A stretch of 49,931 nt of DNA from an uncultured Anaerovibrio sp. (GTDB lineage Bacteria; Bacillota; Negativicutes; Selenomonadales; Selenomonadaceae). A program made the position numbers and the translations under genes. The notes under the pieces are model-generated. The model ran no database searches. It was not told the origin of the DNA and worked only from the letters and a program-made list of their open reading frames with translations. Where the stretch lies: assembly GCF_947302755.1 (NCBI RefSeq), contig NZ_CAMYWM010000005.1:1-49931 (forward strand), given 5' to 3'. Shown piece after piece: positions 39,657-48,069 of the stretch; positions within the stretch are counted from its first letter, which is position 1; every line of letters begins with the position of its first letter.

Positions 39657-40307
39657 TTGCGTTTACGTAGGAAGCCTTGGGTGGACCAGGCTATTCATAA
39701 CTTTGATGATTTTGTATTCCCAAAGGATAATCCGGCCTCCGATGACCAAAAGGGCCGGTGGGATCAGGTATTTGGCCGCAAGGCCCCTCTCCACGTGGAG
39801 CTGGGTACCGGCAAGGGGGATTTTATTAGCCAGATGGCCCTGGGACATCCTGATATAAATTTCATTGGCATTGAGGCCCAGCAGGATGTGCTGTACATGG
39901 CTGCCAAGAAAATTCGGGAGCTGGAAATTACCAATGTAAGATTATTGGTATTTGATATTAACCATATTGAAGAGATTTTTGACCATGGTGAGGTGGACCA
40001 GTTCTATATAAATTTCTGTGACCCATGGCCCAAGGCCCGGCATGCCAAGCGCCGACTGACCCATGTGGGCTTTCTGCGGCGTTATTCAGTGCTGCTGAAG
40101 CATCCGGGGAAGCTGGAATTTAAGACCGATAATCGTCCCCTCTTTGATTTTTCCCTGGAACAGTTTCAGGAGGCCGGCCTTAAGGTGGAGGATGTGTCCT
40201 ATGACCTACATGCTGAACACCGACCGGACAATATCATGACGGAATATGAGCGCAAGTTTAGTGGATTTGGTGAAAAAATTAATCGTTGCGAGGTAATCTT
40301 TCCTTGA
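39657..40307 (+). CDS. trmB: tRNA (guanine-N7-)-methyltransferase
   Basis: VELGTGKGDFISQMALGHPDINFIGIE, INFCDPWPKARHAKRRLTH, FKTDNRPLFDFSLEQF. Confidence 0.95.
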   Translation: MRLRRKPWVDQAIHNFDDFVFPKDNPASDDQKGRWDQVFGRKAPLHVELGTGKGDFISQMALGHPDINFIGIEAQQDVLYMAAKKIRELEITNVRLLVFDINHIEEIFDHGEVDQFYINFCDPWPKARHAKRRLTHVGFLRRYSVLLKHPGKLEFKTDNRPLFDFSLEQFQEAGLKVEDVSYDLHAEHRPDNIMTEYERKFSGFGEKINRCEVIFP

Positions 40308-41536
40308 ATAAAGTAGAACCACTTGAACGTAAAGTAGAACCACTTGAACGCCGTCGGCGGGTAAAGATATGGAAAAATAATCATGAGGCCATCATAGCCC
40401 TGGTGATAATATTGCTTATTGCCGGAACCTTTAATGTGTTCAGTGCCACCTTTGTTATGGCGGAGCGGGACTATGGGACTCCCTATGCCTTTTTGGCCAA
40501 GCACATGGTCAGCATGGCCTTGGGAATAGCCTGCTGCTTTTTGGGGAGCCGGGTTGACTATCATAAGTGGAGGTCGTTGATTATTCCGGTAACGGCAATA
40601 CTGATAGTTTGTCTTTTGGTGGTATTGCTGTTTACGGATCCGGTCAATGGTGCCCGCCGCTGGATTCCCTTGCCGGGCTTTTCCTTTCAGCCGGCGGAAT
40701 TTGCCAAGCTGGTGACTATCATGCTGGCCGGCTATTACATATCCTACAGAAACGGCAAGGGCAAGGAGCTGAATTTGTTTAACCGCCAGCTGGCGGTAAT
40801 CGGTGTCCTGGCTCTCCTGGTTTATGTGGAGCCGGATATGGGTACTGCCTGTATTGTTATGGGTATTCCGGTTATTATGCTGGCCGTGGGCGGCCTTAAA
40901 TTAAGCAAGCTGAAGTGGCTGGTGCTGGGCGGATGTGCCCTGATTTGCCTTATGATTTACATGCAGCCCTATCGAATGGAGCGTCTGATGGTTACCTATG
41001 ACCCGTGGCCATATGAGAATGACCAGGGGTATCAGACGGTACGATCCCTGATGTCCATTGGTTCCGGCGGTCTGTTTGGTATGGGCATCGGCGAGGGCCT
41101 CAGCAAGTATGATTACCTGCCGGAGGCTCATACGGACTTTGCCTTTGCCGTATTCAGCCAGGAAATGGGCTTTATTATGGTGGTGGCCATTTTAATGGTA
41201 TATATGCTGTTCTGCGGCTATGCGGCCCGCATTGCCAAGCAGGCCCAGGATTCCTATGGACAGATGCTGGCGGTGGGGATCCTGCTGCTGATAGGCGGTC
41301 AGGCTGTGTCCAACGTGATTATGGTAAGCGGTATGATTCCCGTTGTTGGTGTTCCGCTGCCCTTTATCAGCTATGGTGGTACCTCCCTGATTATGTCCCT
41401 GTTTGCTGTGGGGATTTTGGTGAATATCAGCCGGCAGGCCACCAAGGAGAAGGAAAAGAGGCTTATCCAGGAGGCCCTTAGCAGGGATCCAAAGCTCAGG
41501 AAGCGGGTGGCACCGTATCTTAGACGGGTTAAATAA
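40304..41536 (+). CDS. FtsW/RodA/SpoVE family SEDS glycosyltransferase
   Basis: VNGARRWIPLPGFSFQPAEFAKL, LPEAHTDFAFAVFSQEMGFI, GVPLPFISYGGTSLI; TTG start overlapping trmB stop. Confidence 0.92.
   Translation: MNKVEPLERKVEPLERRRRVKIWKNNHEAIIALVIILLIAGTFNVFSATFVMAERDYGTPYAFLAKHMVSMALGIACCFLGSRVDYHKWRSLIIPVTAILIVCLLVVLLFTDPVNGARRWIPLPGFSFQPAEFAKLVTIMLAGYYISYRNGKGKELNLFNRQLAVIGVLALLVYVEPDMGTACIVMGIPVIMLAVGGLKLSKLKWLVLGGCALICLMIYMQPYRMERLMVTYDPWPYENDQGYQTVRSLMSIGSGGLFGMGIGEGLSKYDYLPEAHTDFAFAVFSQEMGFIMVVAILMVYMLFCGYAARIAKQAQDSYGQMLAVGILLLIGGQAVSNVIMVSGMIPVVGVPLPFISYGGTSLIMSLFAVGILVNISRQATKEKEKRLIQEALSRDPKLRKRVAPYLRRVK
40310..40351 (+). repeat. 2 x 21-nt in-frame tandem duplication at the 5' end of the ftsW/rodA gene
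   Basis: AAAGTAGAACCACTTGAACGT / AAAGTAGAACCACTTGAACGC, encoding KVEPLER twice. Confidence 0.95.
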
Positions 41537-41567
41537 TTGTGGGTACAGATGATAGAGGACGATTTTG

Positions 41568-42395
41568 ATGAAACGACAGAAGCGCATAGCGTTGGTTAAT
41601 GATATAACAGGCTTTGGCCGGTGTTCAGTTACGGTGGAGCTGCCATTGATTTCAGCAATGAAAATACAGGCCTGTCCCCTGCCAACGGCCATATTATCCG
41701 TGCATACCGGGTTTGAGCATCCCTTTATAGATGATTATACCCGGCATATGACCCCCTATATGGACAGCTGGGCACAGCACAAAATAGAATTTGATGGAAT
41801 TTGCACAGGCTTTTTGGGCAGCCTGGGTCAGATAACCCTGGTGGAGGAGTTCATTCACCGCTTTAAGGGGGAGAATACCAGGGTAATGGTGGATCCGGTA
41901 ATGGGGGATTATGGGCGGCTGTATTCCTCCTATACCCCGGAAATGTGCCGGGAAATGCGCCGCCTTTTGAAATGGGCGGATTTGGTAACGCCTAATCTCA
42001 CTGAGGCCTGTCAGCTTTTGGATGTGGAATATCCTGAGGGGGGCAGAATCAGGGAGGAGGAATTGGCAAAAATGGCCAAGGGCCTTGGGGAACGGGGCCC
42101 GGAGCAGGTGGTTATTACCGGCCTCAGTGATGATAAGCACATCAAGAATTATGTTTACGAAAAAAACGGAGTTCAGCGGATTATTCAAAGGGACAAGGTG
42201 GGGGACGACCGGTCCGGTACCGGTGATGCCTTTGCAGCCATTGTGGCCGGCAGTCTGGTAAATGGCGAGTCCCTGGAGGCGGCAGTTATCAAGGCGGCGG
42301 ATTTTATTAACAGGGTGCTGGAATATACCTGTGAGCTGGATTTGCCCTGGAATTACGGTCTGGCCTTTGAGGAGTTTTTGACTGAGCTGAGATAA
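41568..42395 (+). CDS. pyridoxamine kinase (PdxY/PdxK-like)
   Basis: RIALVNDITGFGRCSVTVELPLISAM, TAILSVHTGF, VMVDPVMGDYG, DDRSGTGDAFAA. Confidence 0.87.
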   Translation: MKRQKRIALVNDITGFGRCSVTVELPLISAMKIQACPLPTAILSVHTGFEHPFIDDYTRHMTPYMDSWAQHKIEFDGICTGFLGSLGQITLVEEFIHRFKGENTRVMVDPVMGDYGRLYSSYTPEMCREMRRLLKWADLVTPNLTEACQLLDVEYPEGGRIREEELAKMAKGLGERGPEQVVITGLSDDKHIKNYVYEKNGVQRIIQRDKVGDDRSGTGDAFAAIVAGSLVNGESLEAAVIKAADFINRVLEYTCELDLPWNYGLAFEEFLTELR

Positions 42396-42417
42396 GAGTT
42401 ATATATGGGGTGGCAAT

Positions 42418-43080
42418 ATGATAGTTTATGCAACTCATGCCGGCGGCCGGTATTTGCCGGTGGCCGACAGTCTACGGGAGCAGCCGGAGGGCAAACGGAG
42501 TATTTATGTAAATCTTACCAACAGGTGCAACTGTGCCTGTACCTTTTGTCTGCGCAATATGAAGGAAATGGCCGAGGAAAGCAGCCTGTGGCTCAAGGAG
42601 GAGCCTTCGGTGGATGAGGTGAAGTCACTTCTGGATGAGCTTCCCTGGGATAAGGTGTCGGAGATAGTCTTTTGCGGCTTCGGTGAGCCCACCAGCCGTA
42701 TTGATGCAGTGGTGAAGCTTTTAAAATACGTTAAGGACACTCACCCGGAGGTAAAAACCCGCCTTAATACCAACGGCCTGTCTGATCTTATGTACGGACG
42801 CAGTACAGCCAGTGATTTTTCCGGGGGAATTTTGGACACCATTTCCATAAGCCTGAATGCCTCCAATAAGGAACGTTATCTGGAGCTGACCAGGGCCAAA
42901 TACGGTATAGAGTCCTTTGAGGCCATGCTGAAATTTGCTGTGGACTGCAAGGAATATGTTCCTGAGGTGGTCATGACCGTGGTGGAAAAGGTGGAAAATC
43001 AGCAGGAGATAGACCGTTGTCAGAAGCTGTGTGATGAACGGGGATTGCGGCTTCGGGTTCGTATATATGAGGATAGCTAG
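42418..43080 (+). CDS. radical SAM protein, TatD-linked type
   Basis: IYVNLTNRCNCACTFCLRNMKEM (CxxxCxxC), FCGFGEPTSRID, RLNTNG. Confidence 0.85.
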   Translation: MIVYATHAGGRYLPVADSLREQPEGKRSIYVNLTNRCNCACTFCLRNMKEMAEESSLWLKEEPSVDEVKSLLDELPWDKVSEIVFCGFGEPTSRIDAVVKLLKYVKDTHPEVKTRLNTNGLSDLMYGRSTASDFSGGILDTISISLNASNKERYLELTRAKYGIESFEAMLKFAVDCKEYVPEVVMTVVEKVENQQEIDRCQKLCDERGLRLRVRIYEDS

Positions 43081-43082
43081 AA

Positions 43083-43928
43083 ATGAAACAATTTGTAATG
43101 ATAAGGGGCGGTGGCGAGCTGGCCACCGGTATTGCCCATCGGTTGTATAATTGCGGTTACAAGGTTTTGATGCTGGAGAAGCAGTTTCCCTCAGCCATTC
43201 GCCGGAATATTGTTTTTTCTGAGGCAATTTACGACGGGGAGGCCACGGTGGAACGGGTGACCTGCTATAAGGCGGCTGATGCCAAGGAAGCAGCCAAAAT
43301 GCTGAAGGACGGGAAGCTGGTTATTATGGTGGATCCGGACCTGGAAAGCCTGGATATTTTTAAACCGGAAATATTGGTGGATGCGATTTATGCCAAGCGT
43401 AATCTGGGCACCAATAAAAATATGGCCCCCCTCACCATAGGCATCGGGCCGGGCTTTGTGGCAGGCCAGGATGTTACCTGTGTTATTGAGACGGCCCGAG
43501 GCCACAATCTCGGCCGTATATTGCGGGACGGCATTGCCCTGCCGGAACGGGATACAGCAGAGGCCCGGGCCATTATGCGGGAGTCCCATTCCATAAATTC
43601 CCCCTGTGATGGTTATTTGGAGGCGGGGCATCCCACTGCTTATGTAATAGACAAGGATGAGCTCATTGGACGGCTCCACGTGGAAGGCGGCCATGTAATG
43701 GATATAAGGACGCCAATTGCCGGTGTCTTGCGGGGCATGCTGCACGATGATTGTCCGGTACGGACCGGGCTGAAGATTGCGGAGATTGACCCAAGCACCA
43801 AGCCGGCCAACTGCATAAGTATTTCAGCCAAGACCAGGTGCGTGTCCGGCTCCGTGCTGGAGGTTATTGTGGGGTGGGAGCATACTAACGTGAAGAAGTC
43901 ACGGCTGCTGCCATGGAAGAAGAAATGA
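43083..43928 (+). CDS. yqeB: EF2563/YqeB-like selenium-dependent molybdenum hydroxylase system protein
   Basis: MIRGGGELATGIAHRLYNCGYKVLMLE, NMAPLTIGIGPGFVAGQDV, VIETARGHNLGR. Confidence 0.85.
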   Translation: MKQFVMIRGGGELATGIAHRLYNCGYKVLMLEKQFPSAIRRNIVFSEAIYDGEATVERVTCYKAADAKEAAKMLKDGKLVIMVDPDLESLDIFKPEILVDAIYAKRNLGTNKNMAPLTIGIGPGFVAGQDVTCVIETARGHNLGRILRDGIALPERDTAEARAIMRESHSINSPCDGYLEAGHPTAYVIDKDELIGRLHVEGGHVMDIRTPIAGVLRGMLHDDCPVRTGLKIAEIDPSTKPANCISISAKTRCVSGSVLEVIVGWEHTNVKKSRLLPWKKK

Positions 43929-43938
43929 GGAGGAAACA

Positions 43939-44304
43939 TTGGCCTATATAGTGACGAAGCTGCTGACTACGGAAAATAGTACAGATTTCTTTTTGATAGG
44001 CAGCTTTTCTGATATGAAGCAGGCAGCTGCCGCTGCCACAGATGAATACAGGGAGTACAATAAACAGGCCTCCTTTATTAATCTGGAGATGATTAATGAA
44101 TGGCTCAGTACCAGAGGGGAATATTCCTTCCGCAGGGACAGAAATAACCGCATTCAGCTGGATATAAGTATTGCTGAGGAAAATCAGATAATTCCGGCAG
44201 AGCATCAGAAAATTTTTTCCTTTACCCCTGCCGACAGGGAATTTGTTAAGCTAAGTGGCGCATTGGTGTCTGACGGCGAGAAAAAAGCCCAGTTGCCGGG
44301 GTGA
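43939..44304 (+). CDS. hypothetical protein
   Basis: TTG-start ORF after GAGGAGGAAAC; no recognised family. Confidence 0.5.
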   Translation: MAYIVTKLLTTENSTDFFLIGSFSDMKQAAAAATDEYREYNKQASFINLEMINEWLSTRGEYSFRRDRNNRIQLDISIAEENQIIPAEHQKIFSFTPADREFVKLSGALVSDGEKKAQLPG

Positions 44305-44311
44305 AAAAATA

Positions 44312-44340
44312 TTGACAAATATATTTTATTGTGATAACAT
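44312..44340 (+). promoter_or_regulatory. sigma-A-type promoter for tRNA-Arg
   Basis: TTGACA - 17 nt - TAACAT about 30 nt upstream of the tRNA. Confidence 0.8.
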
Positions 44341-44370
44341 ATTTTTGTTGGTTATTTAAGGCCAGCCAAT

Positions 44371-44448
44371 GACTCAGTAGCTCAGCTGGATTAGAGTACT
44401 TGACTACGAATCAAGGGGTCGGGGGTTCGAGTCCCTCCTGGGTCACCA
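44371..44448 (+). tRNA. tRNA-Arg (anticodon ACG), CCA encoded
   Basis: GACTCAG...CTGGGTC acceptor; CTTGA ctACGaa TCAAG anticodon arm; GGTTCGAGTCC T arm; ACCA 3' end. Confidence 0.95.
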
Positions 44449-44457
44449 TTGTATATT

Positions 44458-44487
44458 AAGCGCGAAGCACTTGCTTCGCGCTTTTAT
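44458..44487 (+). terminator. terminator after tRNA-Arg
   Basis: AAGCGCGAAGCA ct TGCTTCGCGCTT TTATTTT. Confidence 0.93.
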
Positions 44488-44579
44488 TTTGTGATATACT
44501 TAGAAAGCTGTTAAAAAGTGAATTGGATTCATTTTACTCATAGCGTGGGTATTAAACATGGATCCGTGGAGGTAGTATC

Positions 44580-45242
44580 ATGGCTGGACATCCAATTACA
44601 TCGGACAGGACAGATATAATGGCAAATAATGAGGAAAATAATGAAGAAAGGCTGGGGCGTCGTGAGCTGAAAAAAATCAAGGCCCGCAATGACATATTAA
44701 ATGCGGCGGTGGAGCAGTTCAGTAAAAAGGGGTTTCAGTCCACCTCCATTGCTGATATTATGAATGCGGCAGATATGGGCCTGGGAACCTTTTATAATTA
44801 TTTTAATTCCAAGGAGGACATTCTCATCAATCTCCTTAACAGGTTCGCCGGGGTGATGTCGGAGGAGCTGCACAGCCTGATGATAAATCAACCGGGCTAC
44901 GGGGTTATCCTGCGGGAAATGGTAATGCTTACCGCCAAGCTGGTGAGCGAAAACAGATATCTGCTGCCATTGCTCTTTACGGGAGCCATGAGCCAGTCCA
45001 ATCCCCGTGGCGGTCACCGGGTGGACATGCCGGCCCCGGAGTTTATGGGAAGGTTTTTGGAGCTGCTGAAGGCCGGCCAGGCCAGTGGGGAATTCAGGGA
45101 TGATATATCGCCGGAGATTATGGCGGAAATGTTTCATTCCATGTTTCAGGCGGCAGCCTTCAGCCATATTCCGGTATCCTTTGAAAGGAATATAGAAATG
45201 AAGCTTACCCTGCTGCTGGCGGGTATTGGCCGCAAGGAATAA
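44580..45242 (+). CDS. TetR/AcrR family transcriptional regulator
   Basis: ILNAAVEQFSKKGFQSTSIADIMNAADMGLGTFYNYFNSKEDIL. Confidence 0.93.
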   Translation: MAGHPITSDRTDIMANNEENNEERLGRRELKKIKARNDILNAAVEQFSKKGFQSTSIADIMNAADMGLGTFYNYFNSKEDILINLLNRFAGVMSEELHSLMINQPGYGVILREMVMLTAKLVSENRYLLPLLFTGAMSQSNPRGGHRVDMPAPEFMGRFLELLKAGQASGEFRDDISPEIMAEMFHSMFQAAAFSHIPVSFERNIEMKLTLLLAGIGRKE

Positions 45243-45279
45243 GTGTGTGAGTAATAGGGGTATATTTAGGTGATGGAAA

Positions 45280-46470
45280 ATGATTAGTGTTACAAAGTTA
45301 TTATTTAAGCGGGAATATTATGGTGATTCCCTGCGTTATACCAAGGGGGCCCATGCCCAGAAAAACGGTGCCGGCGAGGGTATGGGACCGGTGGTGGTGT
45401 GGAATTCCACCAAGACCTGTAATTTAAAATGCCGCCATTGTTACATGAGCTCGGATAATAAAAAATATCAAAATGAGCTTACCACTGAGGAGGCCAAGAG
45501 CTTTATTGATGATTTGGCGGATTTCCGGGTTCCTGTACTGTTATTTTCCGGCGGCGAACCACTTATTCGCCCTGATTTTTTTGAGCTGGCAGAATACGCC
45601 CAGAAGAAGGGGGTTCGCCCCACCCTTTCCACCAACGGTACCCTTATAACCCGTGAGGTGGCCCAGCGTATCAAGGACATCGGGGTGGGCTATGTGGGGA
45701 TTTCCCTGGATGGCTTAAAGGATGTAAATGATAAATTCCGTGGGGTTGACGGGGCCTATGAAAAGGCAATGCAGGGGATTCAGAACTGTGTGGCGGTAGG
45801 CCAGCGTGTAGGCCTTCGCTTTACCATAAATCATCACAATATTCAGGAGCTGGATAATATTTTCGATTTTATTGAGCGTGAAAATATTAACCGGGTATGC
45901 TTCTATCATCTCGTGTATTCCGGCCGGGGCAATGCCATGATGGATGAGGATGTGACTCCGGAGGAATCCCGTGGGGCCATGGATATCATTATCCGCCGCA
46001 CCAGGGATTTTGAGGAACGGGGCTTGGAGAAGGAAATTCTCACTGTGGATAACCACTGTGATGGTGTGTACATGTACCTGAAGGCACTGGCGGCAGGCGA
46101 TGACCAGCTGGCGGCCCAGATAAAGGAATTTATATCCATGAATGGCGGCAACCGCTCCGGCATTGCCTTCGGTGAGGTGGATCCCTTTGGTTACGTTCAC
46201 CCTGACCAGTTTACCCAGCATCATACCTTTGGTAATGTGCGTGATAGGAAATTCAGCGAAATCTGGACCGATACTGGTCATCCGATAATGGCCGGTCTGA
46301 AGGATAGAAAGCCTCTCTTAAAGGGACGCTGCAGCAGGTGCAAATTCCTTGATAATTGCAACGGAAATTTCAGAACCCGTGCAGAGGCCCGTACCGGGGA
46401 TTTCTGGGAATCTGATCCTGCCTGCTACCTTACGGATGAAGAAATTGGCCTTAGCGGAGGTAATAAATAA
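45280..46470 (+). CDS. radical SAM/SPASM protein, NirJ1-like (heme d1/alternative heme biosynthesis family)
   Basis: WNSTKTCNLKCRHCYMSS, FSGGEPLIRPD, C-terminal CSRCKFLDNCNGNFRTRAEARTGDFWESDPACYLTDEE. Confidence 0.82.
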   Translation: MISVTKLLFKREYYGDSLRYTKGAHAQKNGAGEGMGPVVVWNSTKTCNLKCRHCYMSSDNKKYQNELTTEEAKSFIDDLADFRVPVLLFSGGEPLIRPDFFELAEYAQKKGVRPTLSTNGTLITREVAQRIKDIGVGYVGISLDGLKDVNDKFRGVDGAYEKAMQGIQNCVAVGQRVGLRFTINHHNIQELDNIFDFIERENINRVCFYHLVYSGRGNAMMDEDVTPEESRGAMDIIIRRTRDFEERGLEKEILTVDNHCDGVYMYLKALAAGDDQLAAQIKEFISMNGGNRSGIAFGEVDPFGYVHPDQFTQHHTFGNVRDRKFSEIWTDTGHPIMAGLKDRKPLLKGRCSRCKFLDNCNGNFRTRAEARTGDFWESDPACYLTDEEIGLSGGNK

Positions 46471-47462
46471 TGATAGTTTCCTGGAACGTAACAAATGCCT
46501 GTAATATGTTTTGTGACCATTGCTACCGGGAGGCGGGCTGCAAGGCGGAGGAGGAGCTTTCCACCAGTGAGGCCAAGACCCTGCTGGAGCAGATTGCCAA
46601 GGCAGGCTTTAAGATAATGATCTTTTCTGGCGGTGAGCCCCTTACCCGACCGGATATTTTGGAGCTGGTGTCCTATGCCACCTCCCTGGGCCTTCGCAGT
46701 GTATTTGGTACCAACGGTACCCTGATAACCCTGGAAATGGCCCGGAAGCTGAAGGAGGCCGGAGCCATGGGTATGGGAATTTCCCTGGATTCCATGGACA
46801 AGAAAAAGCACAATGAGTTCCGTAAGTTTGAAGGGGCCTGGGAAGGCGCCGTTCAGGGCATGAGAAATTGCCGCGCAGTGGGACTGCCATTTCAGATTCA
46901 TACCACTGTAATGGACTGGAATAACCACGAGCTGGAGGCCATCACGGACTTTGCTGTGGCAGAGGGGGCGGTGGCCCATCATTTCTTCTTCCTTGTGCCA
47001 ACGGGCCGGGCCAAGACCATTGAGGCTGAGTCCCTGCGGGCCGAGCAGTATGAGGAAACCCTTACCCGCATTATGAAGAAGCAGACTGAGGTGGACATTG
47101 AGCTGAAGCCTACCTGTGCTCCCCAGTTTATGCGTATTGCGGCCCAGATGGGGATAAAGACCCGCTTCCGCCGGGGCTGCCTGGCCGGTACGGCCTACTG
47201 TATTATCAGCCCACGGGGTAAGGTTCAGCCATGTGCATACCTTAACATGGAGCTGGGGGATGTGCGGGAGATGCCCTTTGACGAGATTTGGAGGAATAAT
47301 GAGGTGCTGAACACCCTGCGGACCCTGGAATATAAGGATGGCTGCGGAGAATGCGAGTTCAAGCGAGCCTGCGGCGGATGCCGGGCAAGGGCCGCCTTTT
47401 ATAACGACGGGGACTATATGGCCGAGGAGCCATGGTGTCTGTATCATGGACGTAAAGGGTAA
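46470..47462 (+). CDS. radical SAM/SPASM protein, NirJ2-like
   Basis: SWNVTNACNMFCDHCYREAG, FSGGEPLTRPD, GCGECEFKRACGGCRARAAFYNDGDYMAEEPWC; overlaps upstream stop. Confidence 0.82.
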   Translation: MIVSWNVTNACNMFCDHCYREAGCKAEEELSTSEAKTLLEQIAKAGFKIMIFSGGEPLTRPDILELVSYATSLGLRSVFGTNGTLITLEMARKLKEAGAMGMGISLDSMDKKKHNEFRKFEGAWEGAVQGMRNCRAVGLPFQIHTTVMDWNNHELEAITDFAVAEGAVAHHFFFLVPTGRAKTIEAESLRAEQYEETLTRIMKKQTEVDIELKPTCAPQFMRIAAQMGIKTRFRRGCLAGTAYCIISPRGKVQPCAYLNMELGDVREMPFDEIWRNNEVLNTLRTLEYKDGCGECEFKRACGGCRARAAFYNDGDYMAEEPWCLYHGRKG

Positions 47463-47475
47463 TTAAATAATAAAA

Positions 47476-47550
47476 GGCAGGGACTACTGTCTGTAGCGTC
47501 GGTCATGAACCTAAAACATGTCCTAAATGCTACATCCAGTAGTTCCTGCC
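47476..47550. repeat. short hairpin, apparent deletion derivative of R1 (lacks central stem-loop)
   Basis: GGCAGGGACTACTG/CAGTAGTTCCTGCC arms; TGTAGC/GCTACA; internal GTCGGTCATGAACCTAAA resembles copy A GACGGTCATGAGTCTAAA. Confidence 0.75.
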
Positions 47551-47581
47551 ATTCTATTATTGCAATATCTTATAAAAAAAG

Positions 47582-47766
47582 GGGCAGAGGCAGATTGTCT
47601 TTCACACGGTCACGCTGCTAAAACTTTTTCTTGCTCTATTAAATAGCGAAAAAAGTCGAAACTCGCTACGCTCAAACATCGACTTTTTTCACTAAAGCGT
47701 AGTATACCAAGAAAAAGATTTCTTCACGCAGCGATGCCGTACGTTCAAGCCCATCTACCTCTGCCC
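47582..47766 (+). repeat. long intergenic hairpin R1 copy D1 with conserved loop
   Basis: GGGCAGAGG/CCTCTGCCC; CTTTTTCTTG/CAAGAAAAAG; GAAAAAAGTCGA/TCGACTTTTTTC; loop AACTCGCTACGCTCAAAC 47660-47677. Confidence 0.92.
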
Positions 47767-47790
47767 ACTTTTAGATATTTCATTAATAAT

Positions 47791-47991
47791 AGGTCAGTGA
47801 CTGTTGACTGAAGCATTAGGGCGAAGGGCGTTAATGAACTCTTTTTTGCCATACTGGAATTAGCAGGAAAAATCAATTGTTTGAGCGAGTCCTGAAAGGA
47901 CGTAGCGAGTTTTGATTTTTCCTGCTATGTAATTAATAGGCAAAAAAGTTCTAGCCCTGAGACCCGAGCTGAAGTCAACAGTCACTGACCT
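47791..47991 (-). repeat. long intergenic hairpin R1 copy D2 (loop on minus strand) with extra mini-hairpin in the loop; T-run at right end
   Basis: AGGTCAGTGACTGTTGACT/AGTCAACAGTCACTGACCT 19 bp; TAGCAGGAAAAATCA/TGATTTTTCCTGCTA; GTTTGAGCG[AGTCCTGAAAGGACG]TAGCGAGTT. Confidence 0.92.
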
Positions 47992-48069
47992 TTTTTTGTG
48001 TTGAAATAACCTTATTACCTGCTATAATGTAAAGTAATATTGGTAATTTGCTTGTTTACGGGAGATTTT

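Noticed and set aside
44371-44448. tRNA-Arg as a genomic-island integration site
   Set aside because: No integrase, phage genes or direct repeat of the tRNA 3' end nearby.
46425-47447. 340-aa minus-strand ORF over nirJ2-like gene
   Set aside because: Shadow of a conserved radical SAM gene.
47461-48000. CRISPR-like array (several repeats in one gap)
   Set aside because: The units are long inverted repeats in opposite orientations without regular direct repeats and spacers; no cas genes.
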